A DNA stretch of 53,189 nt, from positions 1 through 53,189 of the forward strand of contig NZ_BDBF01000055.1 of the NCBI RefSeq assembly GCF_001612845.1, in the 5' to 3' direction. Source of the stretch: Nocardia elegans NBRC 108235. Its GTDB lineage: Bacteria > Actinomycetota > Actinomycetes > Mycobacteriales > Mycobacteriaceae. The position numbers and the translations under genes were made by a program. The notes beneath the pieces are model-generated. The model was not told where the DNA came from and made no database searches. It worked only from the letters and a program-made list of their open reading frames with translations. Below, in pieces: positions 16,426 through 23,866 of this stretch; the first letter of the stretch is position 1; every line of letters begins with the position of its first letter.

Positions 16426-16441
16426 TCCTGACATGTCAGGA
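16426..16441. promoter_or_regulatory. 16-base perfect palindrome before the methyltransferase gene
   Basis: TCCTGACATGTCAGGA is a perfect palindrome ending on the first base of a possible ATG at 16441 and lying 8 bases before the preferred ATG at 16450. Its position over the start region marks it as a likely repressor site; the regulator is not obvious nearby. Confidence 0.5.
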
Positions 16442-16449
16442 TGGGGCGC

Positions 16450-17205
16450 ATGACTTCGGTTCCGGAAGGCCATGCATTCACCGCTGATCCGGCCGCGGTG
16501 AGCGGCTACGACAGCATCGCCGAGGACTACGCGGCCGAAAACGAGACCGGCCTCCTGCACGCGTACTACAACCGGCCCGCGATCCTGGAGCTCGCCGGGA
16601 ATATGTCCGGGCGCCGGATCCTCGATGCCAGCTGCGGCTCGGGTCTCCTGTTCGCCGCGCTGCGCGCCCGTGGCGCCGGCGTGACCGGCATCGACGCGAG
16701 TGCCCGGATGCTGGAGCAGGCCCGGCAGCACCTCGGCGCCGACGCGGATGTGCGAGTCGCCGACCTGGCCGATCCGCTGCCCTTTCCCGACGACGCGTTC
16801 GATGATGTCGTCGCGTCTATGGTCTTGCACTATCTGCGAGATTGGGGACCGACTCTCGCCGAGTTGCGACGAGTGCTGGTCCCCGGCGGCAGACTCCTAG
16901 TCTCGGTCGAGCATCCTTTCGCCAACTTCCTCGGGCAGCGCCTGGCCGGTGACCCGACCAACTACTTCGAGGTCCGCAACCGGATCGAGGAATGGACCAT
17001 GGGCGGCCGGACCGCCCGGCTGAGCTTCTGGGACCGGCCATTACACGCGATGACCGACGCCTTCACCGCAGCGGGATTCCGCATCGGCGTCATCAGCGAA
17101 CCCCCGGCCCTGCCCGCCGCCCGCGACCTGATCCCCGAGGTGCTCGGCGAGAGCACCGACAACAGATTCCTGTGCTTCCTGTTCTTCGTCCTGCACGCCG
17201 CCTGA
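16450..17205 (+). CDS. class I SAM-dependent methyltransferase
   Basis: A 251-residue Rossmann-fold methyltransferase. Motif I is ILDASCGSGLLFAALRARG near residue 57, motif II VTGIDASARMLEQAR, post-motif ADLADPLPFPDDAFDDVVAS, and motif IV region LAELRRVLVPGGRLLVSVEHPF near residue 138. It begins with YDSIAEDYAAENETG, usual for the Methyltransf_11/25 group that modifies small molecules. The substrate is unknown. An upstream ATG at 16441 would add three residues; 16450 is chosen because the earlier codon lies inside the palindrome. Confidence 0.9.
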   Translation: MTSVPEGHAFTADPAAVSGYDSIAEDYAAENETGLLHAYYNRPAILELAGNMSGRRILDASCGSGLLFAALRARGAGVTGIDASARMLEQARQHLGADADVRVADLADPLPFPDDAFDDVVASMVLHYLRDWGPTLAELRRVLVPGGRLLVSVEHPFANFLGQRLAGDPTNYFEVRNRIEEWTMGGRTARLSFWDRPLHAMTDAFTAAGFRIGVISEPPALPAARDLIPEVLGESTDNRFLCFLFFVLHAA

Positions 17206-17305
17206 CAACCACAGCCTCGGGCGCGGCCAGTCCTGGATGTCCGGACAATGCCCCGGATTCCCGACAGGATCCCCCAGGCCGCAAGAACTGGCATCCACTC
17301 CAGCG

Positions 17306-17324
17306 TGCCTCTAAAATAGAGGCA
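17306..17324. promoter_or_regulatory. operator overlapping -10 and start codon of the SnoaL-HxlR operon
   Basis: TGCCTCTAAAATAGAGGCA has perfect 8-base arms around AAA. It contains TAAAAT (17312-17317), a good -10 hexamer placed about 6-7 bases before the ATG at 17324, so the mRNA is probably leaderless. A protein bound here would block both the promoter and the start codon. The HxlR regulator encoded second in the operon is the likely ligand. Confidence 0.65.
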
Positions 17325-17707
17325 TGACCGAAAGTCTCATCCTGCCGGTGTGGCGATCGAAAGACACCACGCAACTGCCGGCCTTGCTCGCCGAAGGCGT
17401 GACCTTCTCGAGCCCGGTCGCCGACTACCACGGGCGGGCCCGCGCGGGTCATCTGCTGGCCACGATCGCGACGGTGCTCGACTCGGTGCAGCAGACGCGG
17501 CAGTGGACCGACGGGCAGCAACGGATGTTCGCCTTCACCGCCCGATTCGCCGACCAGGAACTTCAGGGTGTGCTGCGGGAAGAGCTCTCCGAGACCGGAA
17601 GCTTGACCCACGTGACACTGTTCCTGCGGCCGTATCGGGTTCTGCGCGCGGCCATCGCGGAAATGGCACGGCGACTGGAAGATTCGCCCCCGCCGCAGGC
17701 GGCGTGA
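17324..17707 (+). CDS. SnoaL-like / NTF2-fold protein
   Basis: A 127-residue protein resembling nuclear-transport-factor-2/SnoaL-like folds: a short N-terminal helix, LLAEGVTFSSPVADYHGRARAGHLLATIATVLD near residues 22-55, and a C-terminal strand-helix with VTLFLRPYRVLRAAIAEMARRL. No catalytic residues can be assigned. The gene is probably translated from a leaderless mRNA, since the ATG is within the operator and no ribosome binding site is present. Its last codons overlap the HxlR start by 4 bases (GTGA). Confidence 0.8.
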   Translation: MTESLILPVWRSKDTTQLPALLAEGVTFSSPVADYHGRARAGHLLATIATVLDSVQQTRQWTDGQQRMFAFTARFADQELQGVLREELSETGSLTHVTLFLRPYRVLRAAIAEMARRLEDSPPPQAA

Positions 17708-18048
17708 CCGTGGCGGCCGAAACGCCACGTCCGGGGCACCCGGTGCGCGGATCGACCAGCGGGCGCCCGATCATGGCGCTGTTCAATCTGCTCGGGCGGC
17801 GCTGGGTGCTGCGGGTAATCTGGGAACTCGATCAGGCCTCGGGGCCGCTCACCTTCCGCGAACTGCGCACCGCATGCGGCGACCTCTCCTCGAGCGTGCT
17901 GACCCGCCGGCTGTCCGAACTCACCGAGGCGCGCCTGGTCGAACACCAGGAGGGTTATCGGCTGACCCGCGCCGGGCGCACGCTCGTCGAGCGGCTCACA
18001 CCGCTGACGCAGTGGGCGACGGAGTGGCGCATGACGATGGACGAGTAA
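17704..18048 (+). CDS. HxlR family transcriptional regulator
   Basis: A 114-residue winged-helix protein of the HxlR group: LLGRRWVLRVIWELDQASGPLTFRELR, then SSSVLTRRLSELTEARLVEHQ and YRLTRAGRTLVERLTPLTQWA. HxlR proteins commonly sense electrophiles, quinones or aldehydes through an N-terminal cysteine. This one has only a Cys near residue 59, in the ACGDLS loop. The GTG at 17704 gives a 4-base overlap with the SnoaL-like gene; a GTG at 17710 is the alternative. It is likely an autorepressor acting at 17306-17324. Confidence 0.9.
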   Translation: MTVAAETPRPGHPVRGSTSGRPIMALFNLLGRRWVLRVIWELDQASGPLTFRELRTACGDLSSSVLTRRLSELTEARLVEHQEGYRLTRAGRTLVERLTPLTQWATEWRMTMDE

Positions 18049-18159
18049 CCACTCCGGGCCAGAGGGCAGCGGTAACGCTCATTCGGATACCGCACCGGGC
18101 CGCCGGGGTCGACATCGCGCTGGATCACCGAACCGGCCCTCGACGTATCAAAAATAGAT

Positions 18160-18921
18160 TTATGAGACGGTCGGGCCGTCGTCGGAAGTTGTGAGATTCC
18201 GATAGACGGTCGCACGGGACACACCCAGGCTCGCGGCGATCTCGTCGACGGTACATTCGCCGGAATCGCGCATTCGCCGAGCGGTTTCGACCATCGCGGG
18301 GGTCATCGCACCCGGTCGACCGCGACCGGTCCGGCGTCGTGAGGTGTCGGCGGGCTGCCCGGACGCGCGAGCAGTGACACGGGACGGCGCCCCACCCAGC
18401 AGTCGCTGCACCCCGTCGAGAATGGCTACGCGCAAACGTTTTTCGCTCTGGTCGGCAAAGAACACCACCGGATCGCTGAGCGCCGCGTAGATCTGCGCGG
18501 CCCGCACCCGCGCGGTGAGATCCGCGTCGGGGCCGGCGAGCAATGCCTGCGCGGTCAGGGCGATGTCACGCAGCCGCCGGTAGGTGGCGGCATCGGCCGA
18601 CAGCGCCTGGTCCTGCATATGTATCCGCAGCAATGGCCGATGCTGGAGCCAGGTATCGATGAGCCCTTCGGCCACTGCCCACCGTCGCGCGTCCGGATCC
18701 CGGATGGATCGGACCGATTCGAGCATGGCCTCGGTGTCTGCGAGCAATGGTTCGACCAAGGCGACAACGATGTCGCTCTTACTCGGAAAGTGGTAGAGCA
18801 CAGCAGTTTTGGTCAGGCCGACCTGCTCCGAGATCTCCCGCACGGAGACGGCATGGTAGCCGCGCTCGGCGAACATCACCAGCGCGGTGCGCAGGATTCG
18901 AGCACGCGAATCGTCACTCAC
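18160..18921 (-). CDS. TetR family regulator with extra C-terminal resolvase-type helix-turn-helix
   Basis: A 253-residue protein with two DNA-binding domains. Residues ~1-50 form a TetR N-terminal HTH (ILRTALVMFAERGYHAVSVR, then VGLTKTAVLYHFPSKSDI). Residues ~60-190 are the TetR ligand domain. After an Arg/Gly-rich linker (TSRRRTGRGRP), residues ~205-245 (MTPAMVETARRMRDSGECTV, then EIAASLGVSRATVYRNL) match the HTH_7/Hin-recombinase DNA-binding domain. The start is GTG at 18921. It is divergent from the monooxygenase gene at 19015, and the 93-base gap carries two copies of the same dyad. Two HTH units per subunit with two sites suggests cooperative or bridging binding. Confidence 0.92.
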   Translation of the reverse strand: MSDDSRARILRTALVMFAERGYHAVSVREISEQVGLTKTAVLYHFPSKSDIVVALVEPLLADTEAMLESVRSIRDPDARRWAVAEGLIDTWLQHRPLLRIHMQDQALSADAATYRRLRDIALTAQALLAGPDADLTARVRAAQIYAALSDPVVFFADQSEKRLRVAILDGVQRLLGGAPSRVTARASGQPADTSRRRTGRGRPGAMTPAMVETARRMRDSGECTVDEIAASLGVSRATVYRNLTTSDDGPTVS

Positions 18922-18939
18922 GGTCCCCGATCCTACCCC

Positions 18940-18990
18940 TTGACTGACCGACGGTCAGCGCCTTATCGTTGAAGCCTGACCAATGGTCAG
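18940..18990 (+). promoter_or_regulatory. promoter with two identical operators (CTGACCnnnGGTCAG)
   Basis: Two dyads with identical 6-base arms lie at 18944-18958 (CTGACCGACGGTCAG) and 18976-18990 (CTGACCAATGGTCAG), 32 bases apart centre to centre, about three helical turns. A promoter TTGACT (18940) - 18 bases - TATCGT (18964-18969) for the monooxygenase overlaps the first operator at its -35, with the second operator just past the -10. The neighbouring TetR/HTH_7 protein is the obvious ligand. Confidence 0.75.
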
Positions 18991-19014
18991 TATTTTTGCG
19001 ACAAGGGGAACGCG

Positions 19015-20226
19015 ATGAAGAACGAGCGGATTCTGATTTCCGGCGCCGGTATCGCCGGACAGGTGTTGGGGTACTGGCTGGCACGGCATGGATTTCGGCC
19101 CACCGTGGTCGAACGAGCACCCCGGTTGCGGACCGGCGGCCAAGGGGTCGATATCCGCGATCAGGCGATCGACGTGGCCGAGAAGATGGGGATCATGGCG
19201 CGTGTGCGGGATTCCGCGGCCGACGTCGCGGGGATGAGATTCGTCCGCGCCGACGGACGCGACCTCGCCCGGATCGACATGCAGGGAATCAAGGAGAAGT
19301 ACGGCAGCACCGAGGCGGAGATCATGCGTGGCGATCTCGTCCGGATCCTGCACGACATCACCGCCGACAACGTCGAGTACATCTTCGGCGACTCCATCCG
19401 CGGGCTCGAGCAGGAGGACGACGGTGTCACCGTCACCTTCGAGCATGCGCCGACGCGACGCTTCGACCTGGTGATCGGAGCCGACGGCCTGCACTCGACG
19501 GTCCGGCGACTGGCCTTCGGCCCGGAGTCCGACCACGTGCGGCACATGGACCACTACTTCGCCTTCGGTAACACCGACTCGGCATGGGGGCCCGATCGGT
19601 GGATGACGGTCTTCAATACGCCGGGACACTTCGCCGGGATCTACCGCTCGGGCCGCCACACACAGGCCAAGGCGTATCTCATGTTCCGCAGTCCGCGGCG
19701 CGATATCGACCCGCGCGACCAGGAGGCAGCGCGAGCGCTGCTCGCCACCGAGTTCCGTGGCGAAAACGCCTGGCACGTGCCGGAATTGCTGCAAAGCGTA
19801 CTCGCCGATCCCGACGCCTACATCGACACGCTCGGCCAAGTTCGCATGAATTCCTGGTCGATCGACAGGGTCGCGCTGGTCGGCGACGCCGCCTACTGCG
19901 CGTCTCCGGCCTCGGGCGCCGGGGCCGAACTGGCGTTGATCGGGGCCTATCGACTCGCGGGTGAGCTCGCAGCCGCCGGCGGCGACCATCGCATCGCCTT
20001 CCACCGGTACGAGCGGGCCCACCGGCCGTTGGTCGACCGCAAACAAAAGATCGGCCCCAACCTGCGACTGATGGCCCCGAAAACACGGGTCGGCATCGCC
20101 GTGCGCAACCTCATCACCCGCCTGCCGCTCCTGGAATCGATGGCCGGAATGGAACGCATCATGGCCCCCAAGTCCACCGAACAACTCCCCGACTACAGGC
20201 CGCCGGCAGCGACCACCGCGGAATGA
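19015..20226 (+). CDS. FAD-dependent monooxygenase (PHBH/TetX-like)
   Basis: A 403-residue class A flavoprotein monooxygenase. The dinucleotide motif is ILISGAGIAGQVLGYWLARHG at residues 5-25. The DG motif is FDLVIGADGLHSTVR near residue 155, and the GD motif is RVALVGDAAYCASPASGAGAELAL near residue 286. The enzyme would take electrons from NAD(P)H and hydroxylate an aromatic or polyketide-like compound, possibly for detoxification. AAGGGGAA precedes the ATG. Expression is expected to be induced by the ligand of the divergent TetR/HTH_7 regulator. A second enzyme of the same type lies at 21611. Confidence 0.93.
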   Translation: MKNERILISGAGIAGQVLGYWLARHGFRPTVVERAPRLRTGGQGVDIRDQAIDVAEKMGIMARVRDSAADVAGMRFVRADGRDLARIDMQGIKEKYGSTEAEIMRGDLVRILHDITADNVEYIFGDSIRGLEQEDDGVTVTFEHAPTRRFDLVIGADGLHSTVRRLAFGPESDHVRHMDHYFAFGNTDSAWGPDRWMTVFNTPGHFAGIYRSGRHTQAKAYLMFRSPRRDIDPRDQEAARALLATEFRGENAWHVPELLQSVLADPDAYIDTLGQVRMNSWSIDRVALVGDAAYCASPASGAGAELALIGAYRLAGELAAAGGDHRIAFHRYERAHRPLVDRKQKIGPNLRLMAPKTRVGIAVRNLITRLPLLESMAGMERIMAPKSTEQLPDYRPPAATTAE

Positions 20227-20306
20227 ACCGATTCGGCGCACAGTGCCACCGCGGTTCGCCTCGCGCCCGCTGGTCCCTCGTCGACGCCGGCCGGGTTCAG
20301 CCGGAA

Positions 20307-20570
20307 TCAGGAATCTTTGTCCTTGCGAAGTTCGTCCGGTGGTTTGTTCTCGGTGATCTGCTCGCCGACCGAGTCGGCGAAGGCGGTACCGGCGACCATG
20401 CCGTCGGTACCGGGTACGACGACGCTGGCCCGGGCGCCGGGCTCGTAGATCTTGTCCAGCCTGTCGGCTTCCTTCTTGGCCCGCTCGCGGGTTTCCCGAT
20501 CCGGTTCCGGCGCGGCCGTCTCGGCGGGCTTGGCGGTCGACTCCGAGGCATCCGATGTGTTCTCCGTCAT
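20307..20570 (-). CDS. small hydrophilic hypothetical protein
   Basis: An 87-residue highly charged protein. It has an acidic, Ala/Thr-rich N-terminus (TENTSDASESTAKPAETAAPEPD), a Lys/Glu helix (RERAKKEADRLDKIYEPGA), a short hydrophobic middle (ASVVVPGTDGMVAGTAFADS) and a charged end. It has no signal peptide or membrane span and no family I recognise; it looks largely disordered. It is convergent with the monooxygenase gene and reads from its own ATG. Confidence 0.65.
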   Translation of the reverse strand: MTENTSDASESTAKPAETAAPEPDRETRERAKKEADRLDKIYEPGARASVVVPGTDGMVAGTAFADSVGEQITENKPPDELRKDKDS

Positions 20571-20793
20571 AGTGGCGTGATTCCCGCCCGTCCCGCTCTT
20601 ACACAGGCTCTGCGATCATCGAGGTCGGCGTTCGACATCGGTGCGGTGGGAGAACCTCGCGACCGGCCCGATCCACGACATCCACCGGCGAGGTGCCCCA
20701 TCGGACTACCCGCGGCCTGTGCCGGCATCGCGGCGCCGCGTGCGCGCCGGCACGACCTCTGCTCACGCCGCGTAGCGCGACGCACCGTAGCGA

Positions 20794-21192
20794 CTACTCG
20801 GGCTTGCGACTGGTGAAGTCGAAGGATCCGCTGTCGATGCCCCAGGAGATGATCCGTTCGGGGATGATGCGGATGATCGCGCGTTCCTGGGGCGGGAACG
20901 GGGGCTCCTCGTCGTCGAGCGCAACGGCGGTGCCGCGCACCTCGATGCCGCGAATTTCGTAGGGCTCCACCGACACCTGCTGGTCGACGACGAACGACAC
21001 GCGGCTGCCCGCCTCGACATTGCGATACTTTCGGCTGGCGCGCATGCGCATACCCCCGATGTCGATGGTGCCGTCGGCGTTCACCCGATAGCTGGTCGGA
21101 TTGTTCTGCACGACGCCGTCGGGTGACACCGTGGCGAGGCGGCCGATTCCGGCCTCGGCGAGGAACTTCTGCTCGTTGATGGTGAAGGTCAT
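20794..21192 (-). CDS. PPOX class (pyridoxamine 5'-phosphate oxidase fold) F420-dependent oxidoreductase
   Basis: A 132-residue split beta-barrel protein: FTINEQKFLAEAGIGRLATV then DGVVQNNPTSYRVNADGTIDIG, RMRASRKYRNVEAGSRVSFVVD, and EIRGIEVRGTAVAL. This matches the small F420-dependent PPOX group (Rv0121c/Rv1155-like) rather than true PNPOx. The late segment ERAIIRIIPERIISWGIDSG is typical of that group. The ATG at 21192 is chosen because GAGGAG lies about 8 bases upstream. The substrate is unknown. Confidence 0.92.
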   Translation of the reverse strand: MTFTINEQKFLAEAGIGRLATVSPDGVVQNNPTSYRVNADGTIDIGGMRMRASRKYRNVEAGSRVSFVVDQQVSVEPYEIRGIEVRGTAVALDDEEPPFPPQERAIIRIIPERIISWGIDSGSFDFTSRKPE

Positions 21193-21539
21193 GTCGGTTA
21201 CTCCTCGGTGAACTCGAATCGCGTTGCGCTCCCAGCGATCAGCCGGAAGTTGTCGATGGCGCCGAGCGTGAGCGATCCGGCTCCCCACCGAAATCTATCA
21301 ACGCTAGCGACTAGAGCGACGGTAGCATCACGTGCGATAGATTGTCTAGTGCTGCTAGATTTCAGTCCGTGGGCAGAGGTTTTTGCTCGAATCAACAAGC
21401 TCCACAGGCCGTTCCGCCCGAGCAAACACAAACGACCTCGGCAACACCGATGAATTCTCCGCGGCCCCGCCGTCGACACCACTGGATACCGACAGCACTG
21501 GGCCCGTCCCAGCGCGGGAACAAGCACAGGGAGGCAACG
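21193..21539. other. intergenic region with a CTAG-rich regulatory stretch
   Basis: This 347-base gap separates the PPOX gene from the leader ORF of the second monooxygenase. It contains ATCTATC (21293-21299) and its complement GATAGAT (21336-21342), plus the CTAG cluster at 21304-21359. The remaining frames have no ribosome binding sites and look non-coding. Confidence 0.5.
21304..21359. promoter_or_regulatory. cluster of CTAG dyads, candidate operator region
   Basis: Four CTAG tetramers occur within 56 bases. CTAG-CGA-CTAG is at 21304-21314 and TCTAG-TGCTG-CTAGA at 21345-21359. CTAG is rare in high-GC genomes, so the clustering is unlikely to be chance. It lies upstream of the leader ORF and second monooxygenase gene. 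No regulator gene adjoins, so the binding protein is unknown. Confidence 0.5.
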
Positions 21540-21614
21540 ATGGGCACTCACGGACCCGAGCGGGGGCAGAGGAACCGTTCAGTGATCGGTACGGGTGAGC
21601 AGGGGGCGCTGTGA
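21540..21614 (+). CDS. 24-residue leader ORF coupled to the second monooxygenase gene
   Basis: An ATG with AGGGAGG 5 bases upstream opens a 24-codon ORF (GTHGPERGQRNRSVIGTGEQ, then GAL). Its TGA overlaps the GTG start of the monooxygenase as GTGA. The monooxygenase itself has only a weak GGGG before its start, so reading of the leader probably delivers ribosomes to it. The peptide is basic and shows no arrest-peptide motif I recognise. Confidence 0.5.
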   Translation: MGTHGPERGQRNRSVIGTGEQGAL

Positions 21615-22837
21615 GCGGGACCCGAGTGTTGGTGACGGGGGCGAGCATCGCCGGGCCCGCACTGGCCCACTGGCTTGTCCGGAGGGGCGCCGAGGTGACC
21701 GTGGTGGAGCGGGCGCCCGGACTGCGACCCGGCGGTCAGGCCGTGGACGCGCGCGGAGTGACCAAAGAGGTCATCCGGCGGATGGGACTCGACGCGGCGG
21801 TGCGCGCCGCGCGCACCGAGACCGCCGGCGCGTACACCGTGGACGCGAACGGCACAGTGCTGGAGACCTTTCGGGCGGACGACGACGGCGGCGACGGATA
21901 CATCTCCGAGATCGAAATCCTGCGCGGGGACCTGTCCCGGGTGCTCTACGACGACACCCGCGACGATGCCGAGTACCTCTTCGGCGATCGGATCGCCGAA
22001 CTGACCCAGGACGCGGACGGGGTCGACGTCGTCTTCGCGGGCGGCGATCGGCGGCGCTTCGACCTGGTGATCGGGGCGGACGGGCTGCACTCGGCGTTGC
22101 GCGCCATGGTTTTCGGCCCGCGCGAGCAGTTCATCCGTCATCTCGGGCAGGCACTGGCCTTCTACACCGTGCCCAACGAGTTCGGGCTCGAGCGCTGGCT
22201 GATCGATTATCAGGAGTCCGGGCGGTCCGCCGGTCTGCGGCCCATCCCCGACTCTACCAAGGCCATGGCCATGTTCTCCTTCACCGCCGCCGACCTCGAC
22301 GTCGACTACCGCGACGTCGAGGCCCAGAAGCGCCTGCTCCGAGAGCGGATGGCCGGCATGGGCTGGTTGACTCCGCGCATCCTCGCGCATCTGGACGACA
22401 CTCCGGACTTCTATCTCGACCAGGTCGCCCAGGTGGTGATGGACCGATGGTCCAGCGGCCGGGTGGGGTTGCTCGGGGACGCGGCGTTCAGCTCCTCACC
22501 GCTGTCCGGACAGGGCACCGGGCTGGCCCTGGTCGGCGCCTACCTGCTGGCCGGAGAACTGGCCACCGCCGACTGGGACCCGAAAATCGGATTCGCCCGC
22601 TACGAGGAACAGATGCGCCCGTACGTCGAGGCCAACCAGGAAATCGGCCGATTGCACGCGCGCAGCCGTGAGGTCCCCACGCCCGACTCGGAGCCGAGCC
22701 CCGATTTCACCGGCGAATGGTTCGCCGAGTTGATCGAACGCGCGCTCAACGGCGTCGAACTGCCCGACTACGCAGGAGTCCCCGACTCGGGGATCACGGC
22801 CACACCACCGACCACCTCAGTGACCGGACGCCGGTAG
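21611..22837 (+). CDS. FAD-dependent monooxygenase (PHBH/TetX-like), second copy
   Basis: A 408-residue class A flavin monooxygenase: RVLVTGASIAGPALAHWLVR at the start (GxGxxG varied to GASIAG), RFDLVIGADGLHSALRAM near residue 152, and RVGLLGDAAFSSSPLSGQ near residue 288. It is clearly related to the enzyme at 19015, with the same order of motifs and PGLRPGGQAVDARG matching PRLRTGGQGVDIRD, but diverged beyond a recent duplication. The start is GTG at 21611, overlapping the leader ORF stop. Its last 21 bases overlap the convergent HIT gene. The substrate is unknown. Confidence 0.92.
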   Translation: MSGTRVLVTGASIAGPALAHWLVRRGAEVTVVERAPGLRPGGQAVDARGVTKEVIRRMGLDAAVRAARTETAGAYTVDANGTVLETFRADDDGGDGYISEIEILRGDLSRVLYDDTRDDAEYLFGDRIAELTQDADGVDVVFAGGDRRRFDLVIGADGLHSALRAMVFGPREQFIRHLGQALAFYTVPNEFGLERWLIDYQESGRSAGLRPIPDSTKAMAMFSFTAADLDVDYRDVEAQKRLLRERMAGMGWLTPRILAHLDDTPDFYLDQVAQVVMDRWSSGRVGLLGDAAFSSSPLSGQGTGLALVGAYLLAGELATADWDPKIGFARYEEQMRPYVEANQEIGRLHARSREVPTPDSEPSPDFTGEWFAELIERALNGVELPDYAGVPDSGITATPPTTSVTGRR

Positions 22838-23344
22838 GCCACCGCCGAGTCGAGTGTGCCCTCGTGCCCGCTCCCCCGCATCGGAGGACTGGGCCGGCTC
22901 TGCCGCCGGCCCGAAGTGGGCGGAGAGGCGCTCGCACAACGGAATCAGGGCGGACTCCTCGATCCGCGGACCGCTGTCCCAGGAGTCGATGCCGAACCAG
23001 TTCACAGAATCGGGGGTGCCTTGCGGGCGCACGAAGACATGCTGATGAAAGTGCGCAACGCTGCGGCCGGTAACCGCAGAGAACACGAATTCGGGGGCAA
23101 GCTCGGCCCGCAGGGCGACGGCGGCCCGGCGAACCGCCCACCCGATCGCGGCGCCTTCGGCGTCGTTCAGATCGGCCAAAGTCGGTGCGTGACGGACAGT
23201 TTCGACGAACAGGTAGCCGGGAATCGGTGAACCCTCGGACAGCGGACGGTGCGTCACCACCACCAGATCATCGGCGTAGATCACCGGACCGACCAGACGT
23301 CCGACGCCACGATGCTTATCGCAGATCAGGCATTCGCTCCCCAC
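22817..23344 (-). CDS. HIT family protein (nucleotide hydrolase/transferase)
   Basis: A 175-residue histidine-triad protein: the zinc-like CLICDKH near the N-terminus, a long middle helix with DLNDAEGAAIGWAVRRAAVA, and the triad HFHQHVFVR near residue 97. The middle His of the triad forms the nucleotidyl intermediate in HIT hydrolases acting on dinucleotide polyphosphates or AMP conjugates. The C-terminal ~45 residues are low-complexity and overlap the neighbouring monooxygenase tail to tail. The start is GTG at 23344. Confidence 0.9.
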   Translation of the reverse strand: MGSECLICDKHRGVGRLVGPVIYADDLVVVTHRPLSEGSPIPGYLFVETVRHAPTLADLNDAEGAAIGWAVRRAAVALRAELAPEFVFSAVTGRSVAHFHQHVFVRPQGTPDSVNWFGIDSWDSGPRIEESALIPLCERLSAHFGPAAEPAQSSDAGERARGHTRLGGGLPASGH

Positions 23345-23413
23345 TCGGCGACACTAGCCGAAAAGCCGAGGCGACGCTGGAGCATGTCGGCCGGACCGGC
23401 GATGATGCGCTGT

Positions 23414-23779
23414 TCAGAACATCCCGTTCGGTATCTGATCGGGTTCGGGGACGGGCTGGACGACATCCCAGTGTTCGATGATCTGCCCGTTCTCGAGCCG
23501 CCAGATATCCACGACGGCGACATCGGGCTCATCGCCTCCGGGGGACATGCGGTAGTGCAGCACCACGTAGTCGTCCTCGGCGATGACCCGCGCGAGTTCG
23601 AGGTGTGCGCCGGCGACCGGGGCGGTGGTGATGAACTCGATGAAATCGTCTCGACCGCTGGGGTTTCCGGGGCTGTGCTCGATGAACTTCTCGTGCAGCA
23701 GGGTGCGGAGCACGTCGATGTTTCCTGCCGCGAACTCGCGGAAGCCGTCGACGACGAGTTGTTTGTCGGTCTTGTCCAT
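23414..23779 (-). CDS. SnoaL-like polyketide cyclase-fold protein
   Basis: A 121-residue NTF2-fold protein: KQLVVDGFREFAAGNIDVLR, then FIEHSPGNPSGRDDFIEFI, a central strand YVVLHYRMSPGG, and VVDIWRLENGQIIEHWDVVQ near residue 92. The last motif is typical of SnoaL-like proteins with an acid/His pair. The reaction is unknown. It is divergent from an XRE regulator at 23867 with an 87-base gap holding a clear dyad, so the regulator probably controls this gene. Confidence 0.9.
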   Translation of the reverse strand: MDKTDKQLVVDGFREFAAGNIDVLRTLLHEKFIEHSPGNPSGRDDFIEFITTAPVAGAHLELARVIAEDDYVVLHYRMSPGGDEPDVAVVDIWRLENGQIIEHWDVVQPVPEPDQIPNGMF

Positions 23780-23814
23780 GCGACGACTGTTGCTCAGGTG
23801 CGCGGGGCGCGTCG

Positions 23815-23831
23815 ATTACATGCGGTGTAAT
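23815..23831. promoter_or_regulatory. operator shared by the SnoaL and XRE genes
   Basis: ATTACA and TGTAAT flank five bases (TGCGG), a perfect dyad and the only AT-rich element in the 87-base gap between the divergent starts. It is the natural binding site for the XRE protein encoded at 23867. Confidence 0.6.
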
Positions 23832-23866
23832 GGCGGCGACGCTCGGTGACCGAGCAGACTCGGAGC

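Noticed and set aside
20223..20816. Plus-strand 197-codon ORF
   Set aside because: It is antisense to the small hydrophilic gene and the end of the PPOX gene, with shadow-type composition.
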